This document shows positions 35,563-43,502 of a stretch of 64,000 bases of DNA, in pieces. The position numbers were made by a program, and so were the translations under genes. The number at the start of each line of letters is the position of its first letter. Position 1 is the first letter of the stretch. This DNA is from Sphingobacteriaceae bacterium (lineage in GTDB: Bacteria; Bacteroidota; Bacteroidia; Sphingobacteriales; Sphingobacteriaceae), in the NCBI GenBank assembly GCA_903642215.1, contig CAHJWG010000003.1, positions 124,001 through 188,000 of the forward strand, written 5' to 3'. The notes under the pieces were generated by a model. The model did no database searches and was not told the DNA's origin. It saw only the letters and a list, made by a program, of their open reading frames with translations.

Positions 35563-36779
35563 GATGATCTGGATAAAGTTTTAGAAATATCTGTACGATA
35601 AGCTTCAATTGCCGGGATAATTGCGGCGATAATGCCGATACAAATACCGGTGAAAATCAGATAAAATTCGTCTTTCATAAAAACCATTCCGGTTAATTTA
35701 GCTTGAGAAGATTCCTGATACAAACCGATGATCTGCATAATTAAATGTCCGAAAAATAAGCCGATAATGCTGCCAACCAAAGTAAGGATAACCGCTTTTA
35801 AAATAATAAGGGTAAACAAAGCAGCCGGCGATGCGCCCATGGTTCGCATAACGGCTAAATCGTAACGGCGTTCTTTTAAAGAATTATACAAACTGATAAA
35901 AACGCTGACGGCAGAAACGCCCATAATAAAATAAGCAAACCATTGCAGCGTATCAATCCCGACACCAATCAGACTGAAAAGACGTGTGCTTTCCATGGCC
36001 GGAGAAGCGGCCTGCATATTGGTGGATTGGTTTACCATCCGCGGAAATAAAATAATCGACATGGGCGAGCGATACTGTATTAACAAAGAAGTGATTTCTT
36101 TTTCGCCGTTTTCAAAAGGTTCGGGTTTGCCGTTTCCGGCTGCCTTTTCTTTGTGTTCTTCGGGCTGCTCGTGCATTTTCCAAACACTTGCAACATTAGT
36201 CAGCACGATATTATCGGTAACGTTGTGCTGCGGTTTTAAAATTCCGGTAACAATATAAGCGTGGCTTTTGTGGATATCGCTGCTGCCGGTTAAGCCGTGT
36301 GCGCCAAAAAACCGGCTTCCTACCTTTAAATGTGCTGCTGTAGCTACGTTTTGGCCAACGGTAACTTCAAAATCCTGCTGCCAGAATTTACCTTTTTCCA
36401 GGCTTAGCTGATAAAGGCTGATAAAAGAAGTATCCGTGCCGGCAATGCGGTACCCGTTGTAATTATCGCCCAAAGCCAGCGGTACAGCTCTCTTTACCAA
36501 TGGATTACGGGCAAGTTTTTGCGCATCTTTTAAAGGGATATTGCCCGTAGGAAAATCAATATAAAAAATACTGCTTAAAATAAGCTGCAGCGGACTGCCT
36601 TTTGCGCCAACCACCAGGTCTATATCTTTAGAGTTTTGATCCAGCTTATCGCCAATTTGCGTGCTTGCCAGCAGCAAAACCGTTAAAATGGTAATTCCGA
36701 AAGAAATCAGCAGTAAATTAAGCAGCGCATTCAGCGGGTTCGCTTTTAAATCTTTATAACTAATGCTGAAAATATTCAT
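35559..36779 (-). CDS. FtsX-type ABC transporter permease of the zinc operon
   Basis: 406 aa. The architecture is that of MacB/LolC/FtsX permeases: one N-terminal helix (ALLNLLLISFGITILTVLLLAST), a ~230-residue periplasmic domain, then three C-terminal helices (YFIMGVSAVSVFISLYNSLKERRYDLAVMRTMGAS..., IIGLFFGHLI, GICIGIIAAIIPAIEAYRTDISKTL). The periplasmic loop has a short charged HxxxE-rich stretch (HEQPEEHKEKAAG). Four-base overlap with the ATPase gene makes them partners. Such transporters move lipoproteins or act mechanically on the envelope, so direct zinc import is not certain. Confidence 0.88.
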   Translation of the reverse strand: MNIFSISYKDLKANPLNALLNLLLISFGITILTVLLLASTQIGDKLDQNSKDIDLVVGAKGSPLQLILSSIFYIDFPTGNIPLKDAQKLARNPLVKRAVPLALGDNYNGYRIAGTDTSFISLYQLSLEKGKFWQQDFEVTVGQNVATAAHLKVGSRFFGAHGLTGSSDIHKSHAYIVTGILKPQHNVTDNIVLTNVASVWKMHEQPEEHKEKAAGNGKPEPFENGEKEITSLLIQYRSPMSIILFPRMVNQSTNMQAASPAMESTRLFSLIGVGIDTLQWFAYFIMGVSAVSVFISLYNSLKERRYDLAVMRTMGASPAALFTLIILKAVILTLVGSIIGLFFGHLIMQIIGLYQESSQAKLTGMVFMKDEFYLIFTGICIGIIAAIIPAIEAYRTDISKTLSRSS

Positions 36780-37408
36780 CCCTGTAATACATATTGATGT
36801 GTAAATTTTTCTTTTACACGATTATCGTGCGTGGCAACAATCAGCGTGGCATTATTTAGTTCGGATTGTTGGATGAGCAAATCCAGCACCGCTTTTGTGT
36901 TTTCATCATCCAGGCTGGAAGTTGGTTCATCAGCAACTAATAGCGCAGGTTTGTTAATTACGGCACGGGCAATCGCAATCCGCTGCATTTGCCCCTGGCT
37001 TAACTGCTGCGGTTTACTGCTTCTTTTATCGTACATATTTAAGGATGACAATACTTCTTTTACCCGGGTTTTATCCTGCGGAAGGCCGGCAAAACGCTGT
37101 GCAATCAACAGGTTTTCGGTAACGGTTAAGCTGCTGATGAGGTGCGGTTGCTGGAAAACTATACCGATATGCTGCCCCCGGAACTGATCCAGTTTAGCGG
37201 TTTTTAGCTGATAAATAGATTGATTGTTAATCATTACCTCGCCTTCTGCAGGTTTAAGCAAACCCGAAATAATGTGCATCAGCGTAGTTTTGCCGCTTCC
37301 CGAATTGCCGAGTAAAAGCCATTGTTCGCCCTGGTTAACCTGCCAGTTGTTAAATTGCAGTTTAACTTGGCCTTTATATTGATGCAGAACTGATTGAACC
37401 TGTAGCAT
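36776..37408 (-). CDS. ABC transporter ATPase of the zinc operon
   Basis: 210 aa. Walker A GNSGSGKTT (residues ~34-42), Q-loop VFQQPHLI, signature LSQGQMQR, Walker B LLVADEPTS and the H-loop ATHD. It belongs to the LolD/MacB-type group that pairs with FtsX-like permeases. It overlaps the permease gene by 4 bases and the small lipoprotein gene upstream by 35 bases. Two copies of the dispersed 12-mer (one exact at 37051, one with a mismatch at 37017) lie in the gene. Confidence 0.93.
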   Translation of the reverse strand: MLQVQSVLHQYKGQVKLQFNNWQVNQGEQWLLLGNSGSGKTTLMHIISGLLKPAEGEVMINNQSIYQLKTAKLDQFRGQHIGIVFQQPHLISSLTVTENLLIAQRFAGLPQDKTRVKEVLSSLNMYDKRSSKPQQLSQGQMQRIAIARAVINKPALLVADEPTSSLDDENTKAVLDLLIQQSELNNATLIVATHDNRVKEKFTHQYVLQG

Positions 37409-37571
37409 GTGCTTGTTTTACAACGGAAGGAATTTTGATAAGGTGCTGCTGCAGATATTTGTTATACAGCGTTTGCGCATCGGCCCGGCCGTGTTTGCAG
37501 GCCGGGTTTAAAACCGATAACAAAGCAACAATCAGCCATCGAAATCTTACGTTTCTAATCATAAAAAACAT
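37374..37571 (-). CDS. Small lipoprotein leading the zinc ABC operon
   Basis: 65 aa. Lipoprotein signal (RWLIVALLSVLNPACKHG, lipid Cys near residue 25), then a short helical stretch (DAQTLYNKYLQQHLIKI) and His-containing end. The first ATG is at 37571; another three codons later is also possible. Its 3' end overlaps the ATPase start by 35 bases. A Zur-like palindrome lies 27 bases upstream of the first ATG. No family recognised. Position suggests an envelope-anchored accessory of the transporter. Confidence 0.6.
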   Translation of the reverse strand: MFFMIRNVRFRWLIVALLSVLNPACKHGRADAQTLYNKYLQQHLIKIPSVVKQAHATGSISSASI

Positions 37572-37597
37572 TTTTCGTTTCCAAATAACAACAAATC

Positions 37598-37618
37598 AAA
37601 TGCAATTTTATTGCGTTT
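37598..37618 (-). promoter_or_regulatory. Zur-type operator of the ABC/QCxFCG operon
   Basis: AAATGCA-ATTTTAT-TGCGTTT, a 21-bp palindrome with one mismatch between arms. It lies just upstream of the small lipoprotein gene. A fitting -7 box (TATTTTTG, minus strand, 37650-37657) is further upstream, so the operator would lie in the early transcribed region. Confidence 0.6.
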
Positions 37619-37683
37619 TTAAATTTATATTTTTTCTGATCTATCCTAACAAAAATAAAATCTATTTCCATAACTCCTCAGAA

Positions 37684-37734
37684 GAAACTATAAATGCAAC
37701 ATTATTGCATTTATAGTTTCAATACTTATTTTTG
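37684..37734 (+). promoter_or_regulatory. Long Zur-type palindrome and promoter of the second COG0523 gene
   Basis: Perfect 16-bp arms at 37684-37699 and 37705-37720 around a 5-base centre, with the shared core AAATGCAACATTATTGCATTT. The -7 box TATTTTTG is at 37727-37734 and an ATTG -33-like word at 37704-37707, spaced 19 bases. The operator centre is 25 bases before the -7 box, the same spacing as at the 31031 operator. Repression by promoter blocking is the natural reading. Confidence 0.78.
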
Positions 37735-37752
37735 TGTTCAATTTTGATAAAA

Positions 37753-38952
37753 ATGGACAAAAAATTACCGGTAACCGTATTGAGCGGTTTTTTAGGAAGC
37801 GGCAAAACTACCTTGCTAAACCATATTTTGCACAATAAAAACAGCATGAAAGTGGCCGTTATCGTAAACGATATGAGCGAGGTTAACATTGATGCCCGCT
37901 TAGTTGCCAGCGAAAATACTTTATCCAGAACGGATGAAAAATTAGTAGAGATGAGCAACGGCTGCATTTGCTGTACGTTGCGCGAGGATTTGATGATTGA
38001 AGTGGAACGTTTAGCCAAAGAAAACCGATTTGATTACCTGCTGATTGAAAGTACAGGCATATCCGAACCGATACCCGTGGCACAAACTTTTACTTATGCG
38101 GATGATAATCAAAATATTGATTTAAGCCGTTTCAGTACTTTGGATACGATGGTAACCGTGATTGATTGTGCCAACTTTTTTAAGGATTTCATCAGCAGTG
38201 AAAAACTTACAGACAGGAAACTGACGGACGACCAAACAGACCGTAGAACGATTGTAAACCTGCTGACCGATCAGATTGAGTTTGCAAACGTAATCCTGCT
38301 CAACAAAACAGATTTAATAGTGCCGAAAGATTTAGGCTTGCTAAAGGAATTTATAAAAAAACTAAACCCGGAAGCAGAACTGATTGAAACCGTTTTTGGA
38401 AAGGTAGCTTTAGACAGGATTTTAAATACCAACAAATTTGATTTTGATAAAGCATCGCAGGCAGCGGGCTGGATTAAAGAACTGAACGGAGAACACATCC
38501 CCGAAACGGAAGAATACGGCATCGGTTCGGTGGTTTTCCGCGCGCAAAAACCTTTTCATCCGGAGCGTTTCTGGAAGTTTTTAAATGAAGAATACCCGGA
38601 TAATATTATTCGTGCCAAAGGGATGTTCTGGCTGGCTTCACGGCGAGACGAAGCCATTAATTTTTCGCAGGCCGGCGGCTCATCCAAAATAGATTATGCG
38701 GGTATTTGGTGGGCTTCGATGTCGTACCAAGAAAGGACACAGTACAGTGATTTTGTGTATTCTCAAAAGGAAATCGAAGCCAGATGGTCTGCCAATTACG
38801 GCGACCGTATTAATGAACTGGTTTTTATCGGCCAGAATATGGATAAAGATCAGGTGCTGCACGAGCTTGAAAACTGCCTGATTACCGGTAATGAAGAGGA
38901 ACTTTATAAAAAACAGATCGCTTTTACAGATCCTTTTACTGCCATATTTTAA
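37753..38952 (+). CDS. COG0523-family GTP-binding metallochaperone, second copy
   Basis: 399 aa from the ATG at 37753; an in-frame TTG at 37732 falls within the promoter and is rejected. Walker [10 protein letters not shown] (12-20), metal motif NGCICC (C71, C73, C74), ESTGISEP switch, NKTD loop (ILLNKTDL) and the CobW C-terminal domain with [13 protein letters not shown] and [19 protein letters not shown]. Longer than the first copy (333 aa), and of the subgroup often found with zinc-independent ribosomal proteins. It reads divergently from the ABC operon under its own perfect Zur-type palindrome. Confidence 0.93.
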   Translation: MDKKLPVTVLSGFLGSGKTTLLNHILHNKNSMKVAVIVNDMSEVNIDARLVASENTLSRTDEKLVEMSNGCICCTLREDLMIEVERLAKENRFDYLLIESTGISEPIPVAQTFTYADDNQNIDLSRFSTLDTMVTVIDCANFFKDFISSEKLTDRKLTDDQTDRRTIVNLLTDQIEFANVILLNKTDLIVPKDLGLLKEFIKKLNPEAELIETVFGKVALDRILNTNKFDFDKASQAAGWIKELNGEHIPETEEYGIGSVVFRAQKPFHPERFWKFLNEEYPDNIIRAKGMFWLASRRDEAINFSQAGGSSKIDYAGIWWASMSYQERTQYSDFVYSQKEIEARWSANYGDRINELVFIGQNMDKDQVLHELENCLITGNEEELYKKQIAFTDPFTAIF

Positions 38953-39021
38953 GAAATTATGCTTGTTGCGAAATCCTGAAAAACCGCTTATTTTTATCAG
39001 ATAAAAAAAGCATTGAAATAA

Positions 39022-39504
39022 ATGGGTTTTGGGAAAAAGCAGTTTACAAGTATTTTAATTTCCTTGTTTTTGGGGAGCAGCGTACATCTTCAGGCACAAA
39101 GCCAACCTCAAACGGGCGATGACCATAACCAGCTGATTACGCCGCTTTGGGAAATGATTGCTTTTAGTAATTACAAACACACTTATAACGACAGCAAGAA
39201 ATGGGTTCCGGTTTTTAAACCTGATTTAAAAGCTTTTAACAACAAAACAGTTACTTTACCCGGCTATATTATAGCTGTAAAGGCAGGTATGATGCATGAT
39301 TTGTTTATGCTGTCGGTACTTCCCGTGGCGCAATGTGCTTTTTGCGGTGCAGGCAATGTACCTGCGATGGTAGAAATCCACATGAAATCTGCAATTGAAT
39401 TTACAGATAAACCGGTAAAAATCCGTGGTAAGCTTTTCCTGAATAATTCCGGGGATATGCGCTCGGAATTTTATCTCCTGGAGGCCGAATTGGTAAAAGA
39501 TTAA
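39022..39504 (+). CDS. Periplasmic QCxFCG protein (DUF3299-like), copy 3
   Basis: 160 aa. Signal peptide (FTSILISLFLGSSVHLQAQ). Domain blocks: TPLWEMIAF, FKPDLKAFNNKTVTLPGYIIAVKAG, FMLSVLP and QCAFCGAGNVPAMVEI (C105, C108), then IRGKLFLNN. Closest to copy 1 at 35131. It lies 69 bases after the second COG0523 gene and in the same direction, so it is probably in that Zur-controlled unit. Followed by a 34-bp palindrome. Confidence 0.82.
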   Translation: MGFGKKQFTSILISLFLGSSVHLQAQSQPQTGDDHNQLITPLWEMIAFSNYKHTYNDSKKWVPVFKPDLKAFNNKTVTLPGYIIAVKAGMMHDLFMLSVLPVAQCAFCGAGNVPAMVEIHMKSAIEFTDKPVKIRGKLFLNNSGDMRSEFYLLEAELVKD

Positions 39505-39589
39505 ACTGTAAGTATTGAAGGTTTAAGCACCTGATCAGAATTATCAATAACTGTTTTAAAATTCATAGTCTTCAATACTTTCCAAAAAA

Positions 39590-39623
39590 ATAAGGTAAAA
39601 GAAGCATGCTTCTTTTACCTTAT
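39590..39623. repeat. Perfect 34-bp palindrome made of two 12-mers
   Basis: Two opposed copies of the dispersed word (39596-39607 and 39606-39617) overlap by two bases. With their flanks they form a palindrome without mismatch or spacer. It lies between the convergent QCxFCG copy 3 gene and the His-heptad lipoprotein gene, where it could also serve as a bidirectional terminator. A one-mismatch copy follows at 39670. Confidence 0.9.
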
Positions 39624-39691
39624 AAAATTGATGTTATTGATGATTGCGGAGTTTGAAAAATATTATTCCCTGCTTCTTTTACAGTATAAAA

Positions 39692-40183
39692 TTAATGGCC
39701 GCCGTGATCAGCCATCATTTTTTCGTGGTCGGCTTTCATTTTTGCGTGGTCAGCCATCATCTGTTCATGTTCCTGTTTCATCCGTGCATGATCTTCCATC
39801 ATTGCAAGATGATCTTTTCTGATTTGCGCTTCATCAACATTTCCTTTACTGTGCAACTCTTCCAGTTGCTGGTGTTTGGCTGTTAAATCCTGATGCGCCT
39901 TTAATATAGAATCATGTTTTGCAATTAGTGCAATATGTTGTTCTTCCATTGCTTTATGCTGGGCCATTTTTGTGGTATCCTTTTCATTGGCCTCAATTTT
40001 AGCCCATTTTGCGTGGTCTGCTTCCATTTGATGATGCTGCACTTCCATTACAGAATCTTCCTGACTCAGCTTTTCATGGTCTTTTACCAATTGATCATGG
40101 AAACTTTTATTATTGTTGCTGCAGGAAATTATGCTGAAGGCAAAAGCAAAAGCTAAGGTTAGTTTTAAAAATGTTTGTTTCAT
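39692..40183 (-). CDS. His-heptad coiled-coil lipoprotein, probably zinc-binding
   Basis: 163 aa. Lipoprotein signal (FAFAFSIISCSNN, lipid Cys 21). The rest is one long charged coiled coil with 18 His. From residue 76 to 160 a His occurs at every seventh position (76, 83, 90, 97, 104, 111, 125, 132, 139, 146, 153, 160; only 118 is skipped), which puts all of them on one face of the helix. H29/H36 and H50/H57 show the same step in another register. Met is frequent near the His in the last third. A perfect Zur-type palindrome lies in the promoter. I infer a periplasmic zinc sponge or carrier; no named family recognised. Confidence 0.82.
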   Translation of the reverse strand: MKQTFLKLTLAFAFAFSIISCSNNNKSFHDQLVKDHEKLSQEDSVMEVQHHQMEADHAKWAKIEANEKDTTKMAQHKAMEEQHIALIAKHDSILKAHQDLTAKHQQLEELHSKGNVDEAQIRKDHLAMMEDHARMKQEHEQMMADHAKMKADHEKMMADHGGH

Positions 40184-40204
40184 GTTTTCTTCCGATTAGG
40201 TCAG

Positions 40205-40230
40205 CAAAAATAATGCAATTATATTGCATT
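40205..40230 (-). promoter_or_regulatory. Zur-type operator and promoter of the His-heptad lipoprotein
   Basis: AATGCAAT-TAT-ATTGCATT at 40212-40230 is a perfect 19-bp palindrome. The -7 box TATTTTTG on the minus strand (40205-40212) abuts it, so the operator covers the promoter spacer. Confidence 0.78.
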
Positions 40231-40321
40231 GTCTTTACATCGAAAAAAAATTTATAACCTAAAAATGATATGGTAAAAGAAGTAACGTTGCTTTAAAAGA
40301 TGGTGATGTTTAAGTTTTTAA

Positions 40322-40747
40322 TTACTGATTGCAGTGATTGCAAATACCGGTAATTGCCAAACTTAACGTAGCTGCGGTAAATCCCGGAGGCATGGCAATA
40401 GCCGGCAAATGGAAATCATCCATACAATAAACTTTATGGCAGTTGCTGCAATTAAAATGGAAATGCTCATCACGGTGGTTATGTGCAGTACAATCCGAAG
40501 AACAAATGGCGTAATTAGCCGTACCGTTTAAATCGATAATTTTATGCAGGATGCCTTTTTCTTCAAAAGTTTTTAGGATACGGTACAAAGTTACCCGGTC
40601 TACTTCTTTGCCAAGCACTTTCTCCAGCATCGGCTGGGAAGTGGCAGCTTCCTGATCAGCAATCAATTTTAAAACGCTCAGCCTTGGGTTTGTAACCTTT
40701 AGTTGATTATCATGCAACAGCAATTCGAAGTTCCTATTTATAGCCAT
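40322..40747 (-). CDS. zur: Fur-family regulator, probably Zur
   Basis: 141 aa. N-terminal winged helix (RLSVLKLIADQEAATSQPMLEKVLGKEVDRVTLYRILKTFEEKGILHKI). C-terminal dimer domain with His/acid-rich sensor site (HNHRDEHFHFNC: H89, H91, H95, H97) and two structural CxxC pairs (C100/C103, C136/C139). Fur, Zur and PerR are hard to tell apart by sequence. Here the neighbours (merC, COG0523, His-rich proteins) and at least five palindromic sites with the TGCAA..TTGCA core favour Zur. It lies third in an operon headed by merC under one of those sites, so it probably represses itself. A 12-mer copy lies in the 28-base gap before it. Confidence 0.85.
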   Translation of the reverse strand: MAINRNFELLLHDNQLKVTNPRLSVLKLIADQEAATSQPMLEKVLGKEVDRVTLYRILKTFEEKGILHKIIDLNGTANYAICSSDCTAHNHRDEHFHFNCSNCHKVYCMDDFHLPAIAMPPGFTAATLSLAITGICNHCNQ

Positions 40748-40775
40748 GGTACAAATTTAATACTTCTTTTACCAG

Positions 40776-41684
40776 TTAAAAATCATCATTAACCAATTCG
40801 TGGTTAATTAAACCACCGGCTGTTCCGCCCGCAGCTATTGCAGCAGCAAGCGAACGTATCAGGTTAGAATTATCACCGGCAGCAAACACGCCCTGGATAG
40901 TTGTTTTCTGGAAAGCATCCGTTTTAATTAAACCTGCTTCTGTTAACTCACACCCTAAATCCTGCGCAATTGCAGTTGAATGTTTAAATTGAACCCTTGC
41001 AAATAAGGTAGTTAACGGGAAAGTGGATCCGTTTTTTAAAACAAAGTTTTTAATCTGTCCGCCTTCTTGCTCAATGCTTTCTATTTCAGCTTCCGCAATA
41101 GTAATGTGGTGTGCTTTTAATTTTGCTGCCTGCTCTGCCGTTAAGGTTGATTGTCCGTTGGTAAATAACGTTAGGTCATTCGTCCAATTATTAATCAGTT
41201 TAGCAAATTCGAAGCCTGCATCTCCGTTACCTAAAACCCCTATTTTGGTATTACTTGTTTCGTATCCGTGGCAGTACGGACATTGTGCAGCCGATACGCC
41301 CCAACATGCGGCAAAGCCTGTTATATCGGGCATCAAATCAACAACGCCGGTTGCAAGTAATATTTTTTTCGAGCTAAATTTTTCTCCTGATGCCGTGTTT
41401 AACAAAAATCCGCCGTTATGCTTTATTACGGCTGCTGCTTTTGCGTTGATTAAATGTATAGTGGGATAGCTCAAAACCTGTTCTCTGGCTTTAGCTGCAA
41501 TTTCAGCCGGCGGCTCGCCATCTCGTGTAAGCAGATTATGCGCGTGAGGTACTTGTTTGTTGCATGGCTCGCCGCTATCAATAATTAAAACCTGCCGCAA
41601 AGCCCGGCCTAAAGTCATTGCTGCGGAAAGCCCGGCATAACTTCCGCCAATAATAATTACTTCAAAATCAGTTTGGTTTGTCAT
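40776..41684 (-). CDS. Thioredoxin-reductase-like FAD/NAD(P) oxidoreductase
   Basis: 302 aa. FAD-binding IIGGSYAGLSAAMTLGRA, redox pair CPYC (C135, C138, followed by HGYE), NAD(P) loop VLGNGDAGFEFAKL, and the C-terminal FAD motif GVFAAGDNSNLIRSLAAAIAAGG. Similar to the small TrxB-like proteins of Bacteroidota whose CPYCHGYE motif differs from the CATC of true TrxB. The substrate is unknown. It overlaps merC by 4 bases and precedes zur, which suggests a thiol-redox role in metal handling. Confidence 0.88.
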   Translation of the reverse strand: MTNQTDFEVIIIGGSYAGLSAAMTLGRALRQVLIIDSGEPCNKQVPHAHNLLTRDGEPPAEIAAKAREQVLSYPTIHLINAKAAAVIKHNGGFLLNTASGEKFSSKKILLATGVVDLMPDITGFAACWGVSAAQCPYCHGYETSNTKIGVLGNGDAGFEFAKLINNWTNDLTLFTNGQSTLTAEQAAKLKAHHITIAEAEIESIEQEGGQIKNFVLKNGSTFPLTTLFARVQFKHSTAIAQDLGCELTEAGLIKTDAFQKTTIQGVFAAGDNSNLIRSLAAAIAAGGTAGGLINHELVNDDF

Positions 41685-42100
41685 TTTACTGAGGGATTAA
41701 CGGAAACGGTATCAGTATGATTAACGGAACATTTACCGGCATAACTCCAGTTAAAATAATGTGCAGTTGCTACGGTTAACCCGCCGGCAGGCAGCACAAT
41801 ATGTTCCAGGTTTTCCGGCAAAAACAAATGGGCAACCAAAATTAAAACAAGTCCTATCATCAGCAGCACCAGCGGTAAACATTTTTGGTGGATTTTGTAG
41901 GATGAACCTATAGAAACTCCCGCAATTAAAATAGATAATATGATCATCAAACTTTCCGTCCAGCCTTTTAGCAGAAAACCAATCCCTAAAAGCGGAAGCA
42001 TCGTAATCAGGATCGGGAGGAAAGCACAATGGATAGCACAAAGCACCGAAGCAGAAATACCGATTTTATCTAAATTAACACTTGATTTTAACTTCTTCAT
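41681..42100 (-). CDS. MerC-domain inner-membrane metal transporter
   Basis: 139 aa from the ATG at 42098-42100; a TTG four codons upstream would start inside the operator and is rejected. Four hydrophobic helices. The first has the MerC CxxxC pattern with a His (CAIHCAFLP, C21, C25). Mercury genes are absent nearby, and MerC-domain proteins occur in Bacteroidota beside Fur-family genes, so zinc is the likelier cargo. First gene of the merC-reductase-zur operon with a perfect Zur-type palindrome directly upstream. Confidence 0.85.
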   Translation of the reverse strand: MKKLKSSVNLDKIGISASVLCAIHCAFLPILITMLPLLGIGFLLKGWTESLMIILSILIAGVSIGSSYKIHQKCLPLVLLMIGLVLILVAHLFLPENLEHIVLPAGGLTVATAHYFNWSYAGKCSVNHTDTVSVNPSVK

Positions 42101-42104
42101 CTCA

Positions 42105-42134
42105 AAATGCAATATAATTGCATTTACAAAAGTA
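42105..42134 (-). promoter_or_regulatory. Zur-type operator and promoter of merC-reductase-zur
   Basis: AAATGCAAT-ATA-ATTGCATTT at 42105-42125 is a perfect 21-bp palindrome, four bases before the merC start. The -7 box TACTTTTG (minus strand, 42127-42134) is directly upstream, so the operator covers the start of transcription. Confidence 0.78.
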
Positions 42135-42261
42135 GAAATTTAAGATAAAAAAAGAAAATTTTGAGATAAAAGCTGTCGAAGAAAAATTTTGAATAACCGG
42201 ATGTAATTACTCAAAACTAAGTCTAAACGCAATGATGCTATGCCGTTTTAAGATCATCAAC

Positions 42262-43344
42262 CTATAACCTGCGATTCGGTTCTGTGGTGATGTTGTGGTT
42301 TTGCACCGTGGCCGTTACCTGTTCGCTACCGTTGCGCAGATAAGTCGGGCCGGCTGCATCACGGCTCCAGTTATTCAAATTACCGTTATAAACAAAGCCA
42401 ATTTGCTGGTTTTTACTGATCGTATAGTCAATTCCTGCGCGGTAACTATTGTAATTTGCAATACTCGGATCTTCTGAATGGCGGTCGTAATAAGTGGTTG
42501 CGCCGTTATAATCAACCCGCCGGTAACTTGTCCGGTGGAAAGCTGCATGATCGTAACTGTAATTATAACTGCCGAACAGATTGATTTTACTTGTTTTTAA
42601 ACTGGCAATTATCCCTTCTGCGGATTGCAAATACTGGCCGCTACCAATCCCTGCACTCAAATCAGCAGCGTAACCGGGCTTGTTATTTTTTTTGGTAACA
42701 ATGTTGATGATTCCGTTATTTCCGGCGGCATCAAATTGCGCGGAAGGCGAATTGATGAGTTCAATCCGCCGGATATTTTCGGCCGGTGTACTTTTCATCA
42801 AACTGCTTAACTGCCGGGCCGAAAGATAAGTCATTTTTCAATCCAGCATCACATTCACCGAAGGAGAACCTTTTAACAGCAGGTTTTCATCCTGATCGAT
42901 GCTTACACCAGGCATCCGTTGTAATAATTCGTACGCGGTACTGCCGGATGCCGCCGGACTTTGATCCACATTAAACACTAATTTGCCGCCGCTCATTTCG
43001 ATGGCTTTTTTGGCAGAAGTAACCGATACTTCTTTTAGCACCTTAATTTCTTCTTTTAGCTGCAAGACGGGAACATGAAAGATTGCTTGATTTTGTTTGA
43101 TGCTGAATGGCAGACTGCTGATACTTTGCATCCCGACAGCAGAAGTTTTCACCATATAATTTCCTAAAGCAATACGATCAAACCGGTAAAAACCTTTTGT
43201 ATCAGTTTTTGTGGTGAGGATGGAAACAGAATCAGAAACCCTGACCAGTTTTACCGTTACCGATGGCAACGGATTATTTTTAGCATCTTTTATAAATCCG
43301 TCTGCAATTTGCGCAAACAGATTTATACCCGATAAAAACAGCAT
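42262..43344 (-). pseudogene. Broken TonB-dependent receptor (nonsense codon plus missing barrel)
   Basis: Two abutting frames, 43344-42838 and 42834-42262, together read as the first ~360 residues of an outer-membrane beta-barrel receptor. There is a signal peptide, a carboxypeptidase-regulatory-like domain (ADGFIKDAKNNPLPSVTVKLV), and a plug (ELLQRMPGVSIDQDENLLLKGSPSVNVMLD, then KMTYLSARQLSSLMKS, NGIINIVTKKN). Between them is an in-frame TGA (42838-42840) exactly where relatives have Gly (DGKMTYLS), so one base change explains it. The frame then ends early after NNWSRDAAG..., and most of the barrel (~400 residues) is missing. A Zur-like site lies upstream, so it may once have been a zinc receptor. 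Confidence 0.8.
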
Positions 43345-43502
43345 CAAAGTTGCAATAAATAATTAGATTATCAATAAGCAAGTTGTACTTTTTAAAATTT
43401 ACTGTAACCTATAAAACTATAATTTTAGATTATCAAGAGGAAAATTATTAGCCAGGTTTTAGTGATAAAAGCATTGTTTATCTACACAAATCTCAAACAA
43501 AA

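Noticed and set aside
37732-37752. TTG start of the second COG0523 gene at 37732
   Set aside because: It lies inside the -7 promoter box; the ATG at 37753 fits the family N-terminus ([15 protein letters not shown]).
39590-39623. A transposon terminal repeat or CRISPR-like repeat
   Set aside because: No transposase lies near and copies are not regularly spaced; the element is an overlap of two members of the dispersed word family.
41681-42112. merC as a mercury-resistance gene
   Set aside because: No merA, merR, merT or merP nearby, and the promoter carries the palindrome shared with zinc genes.
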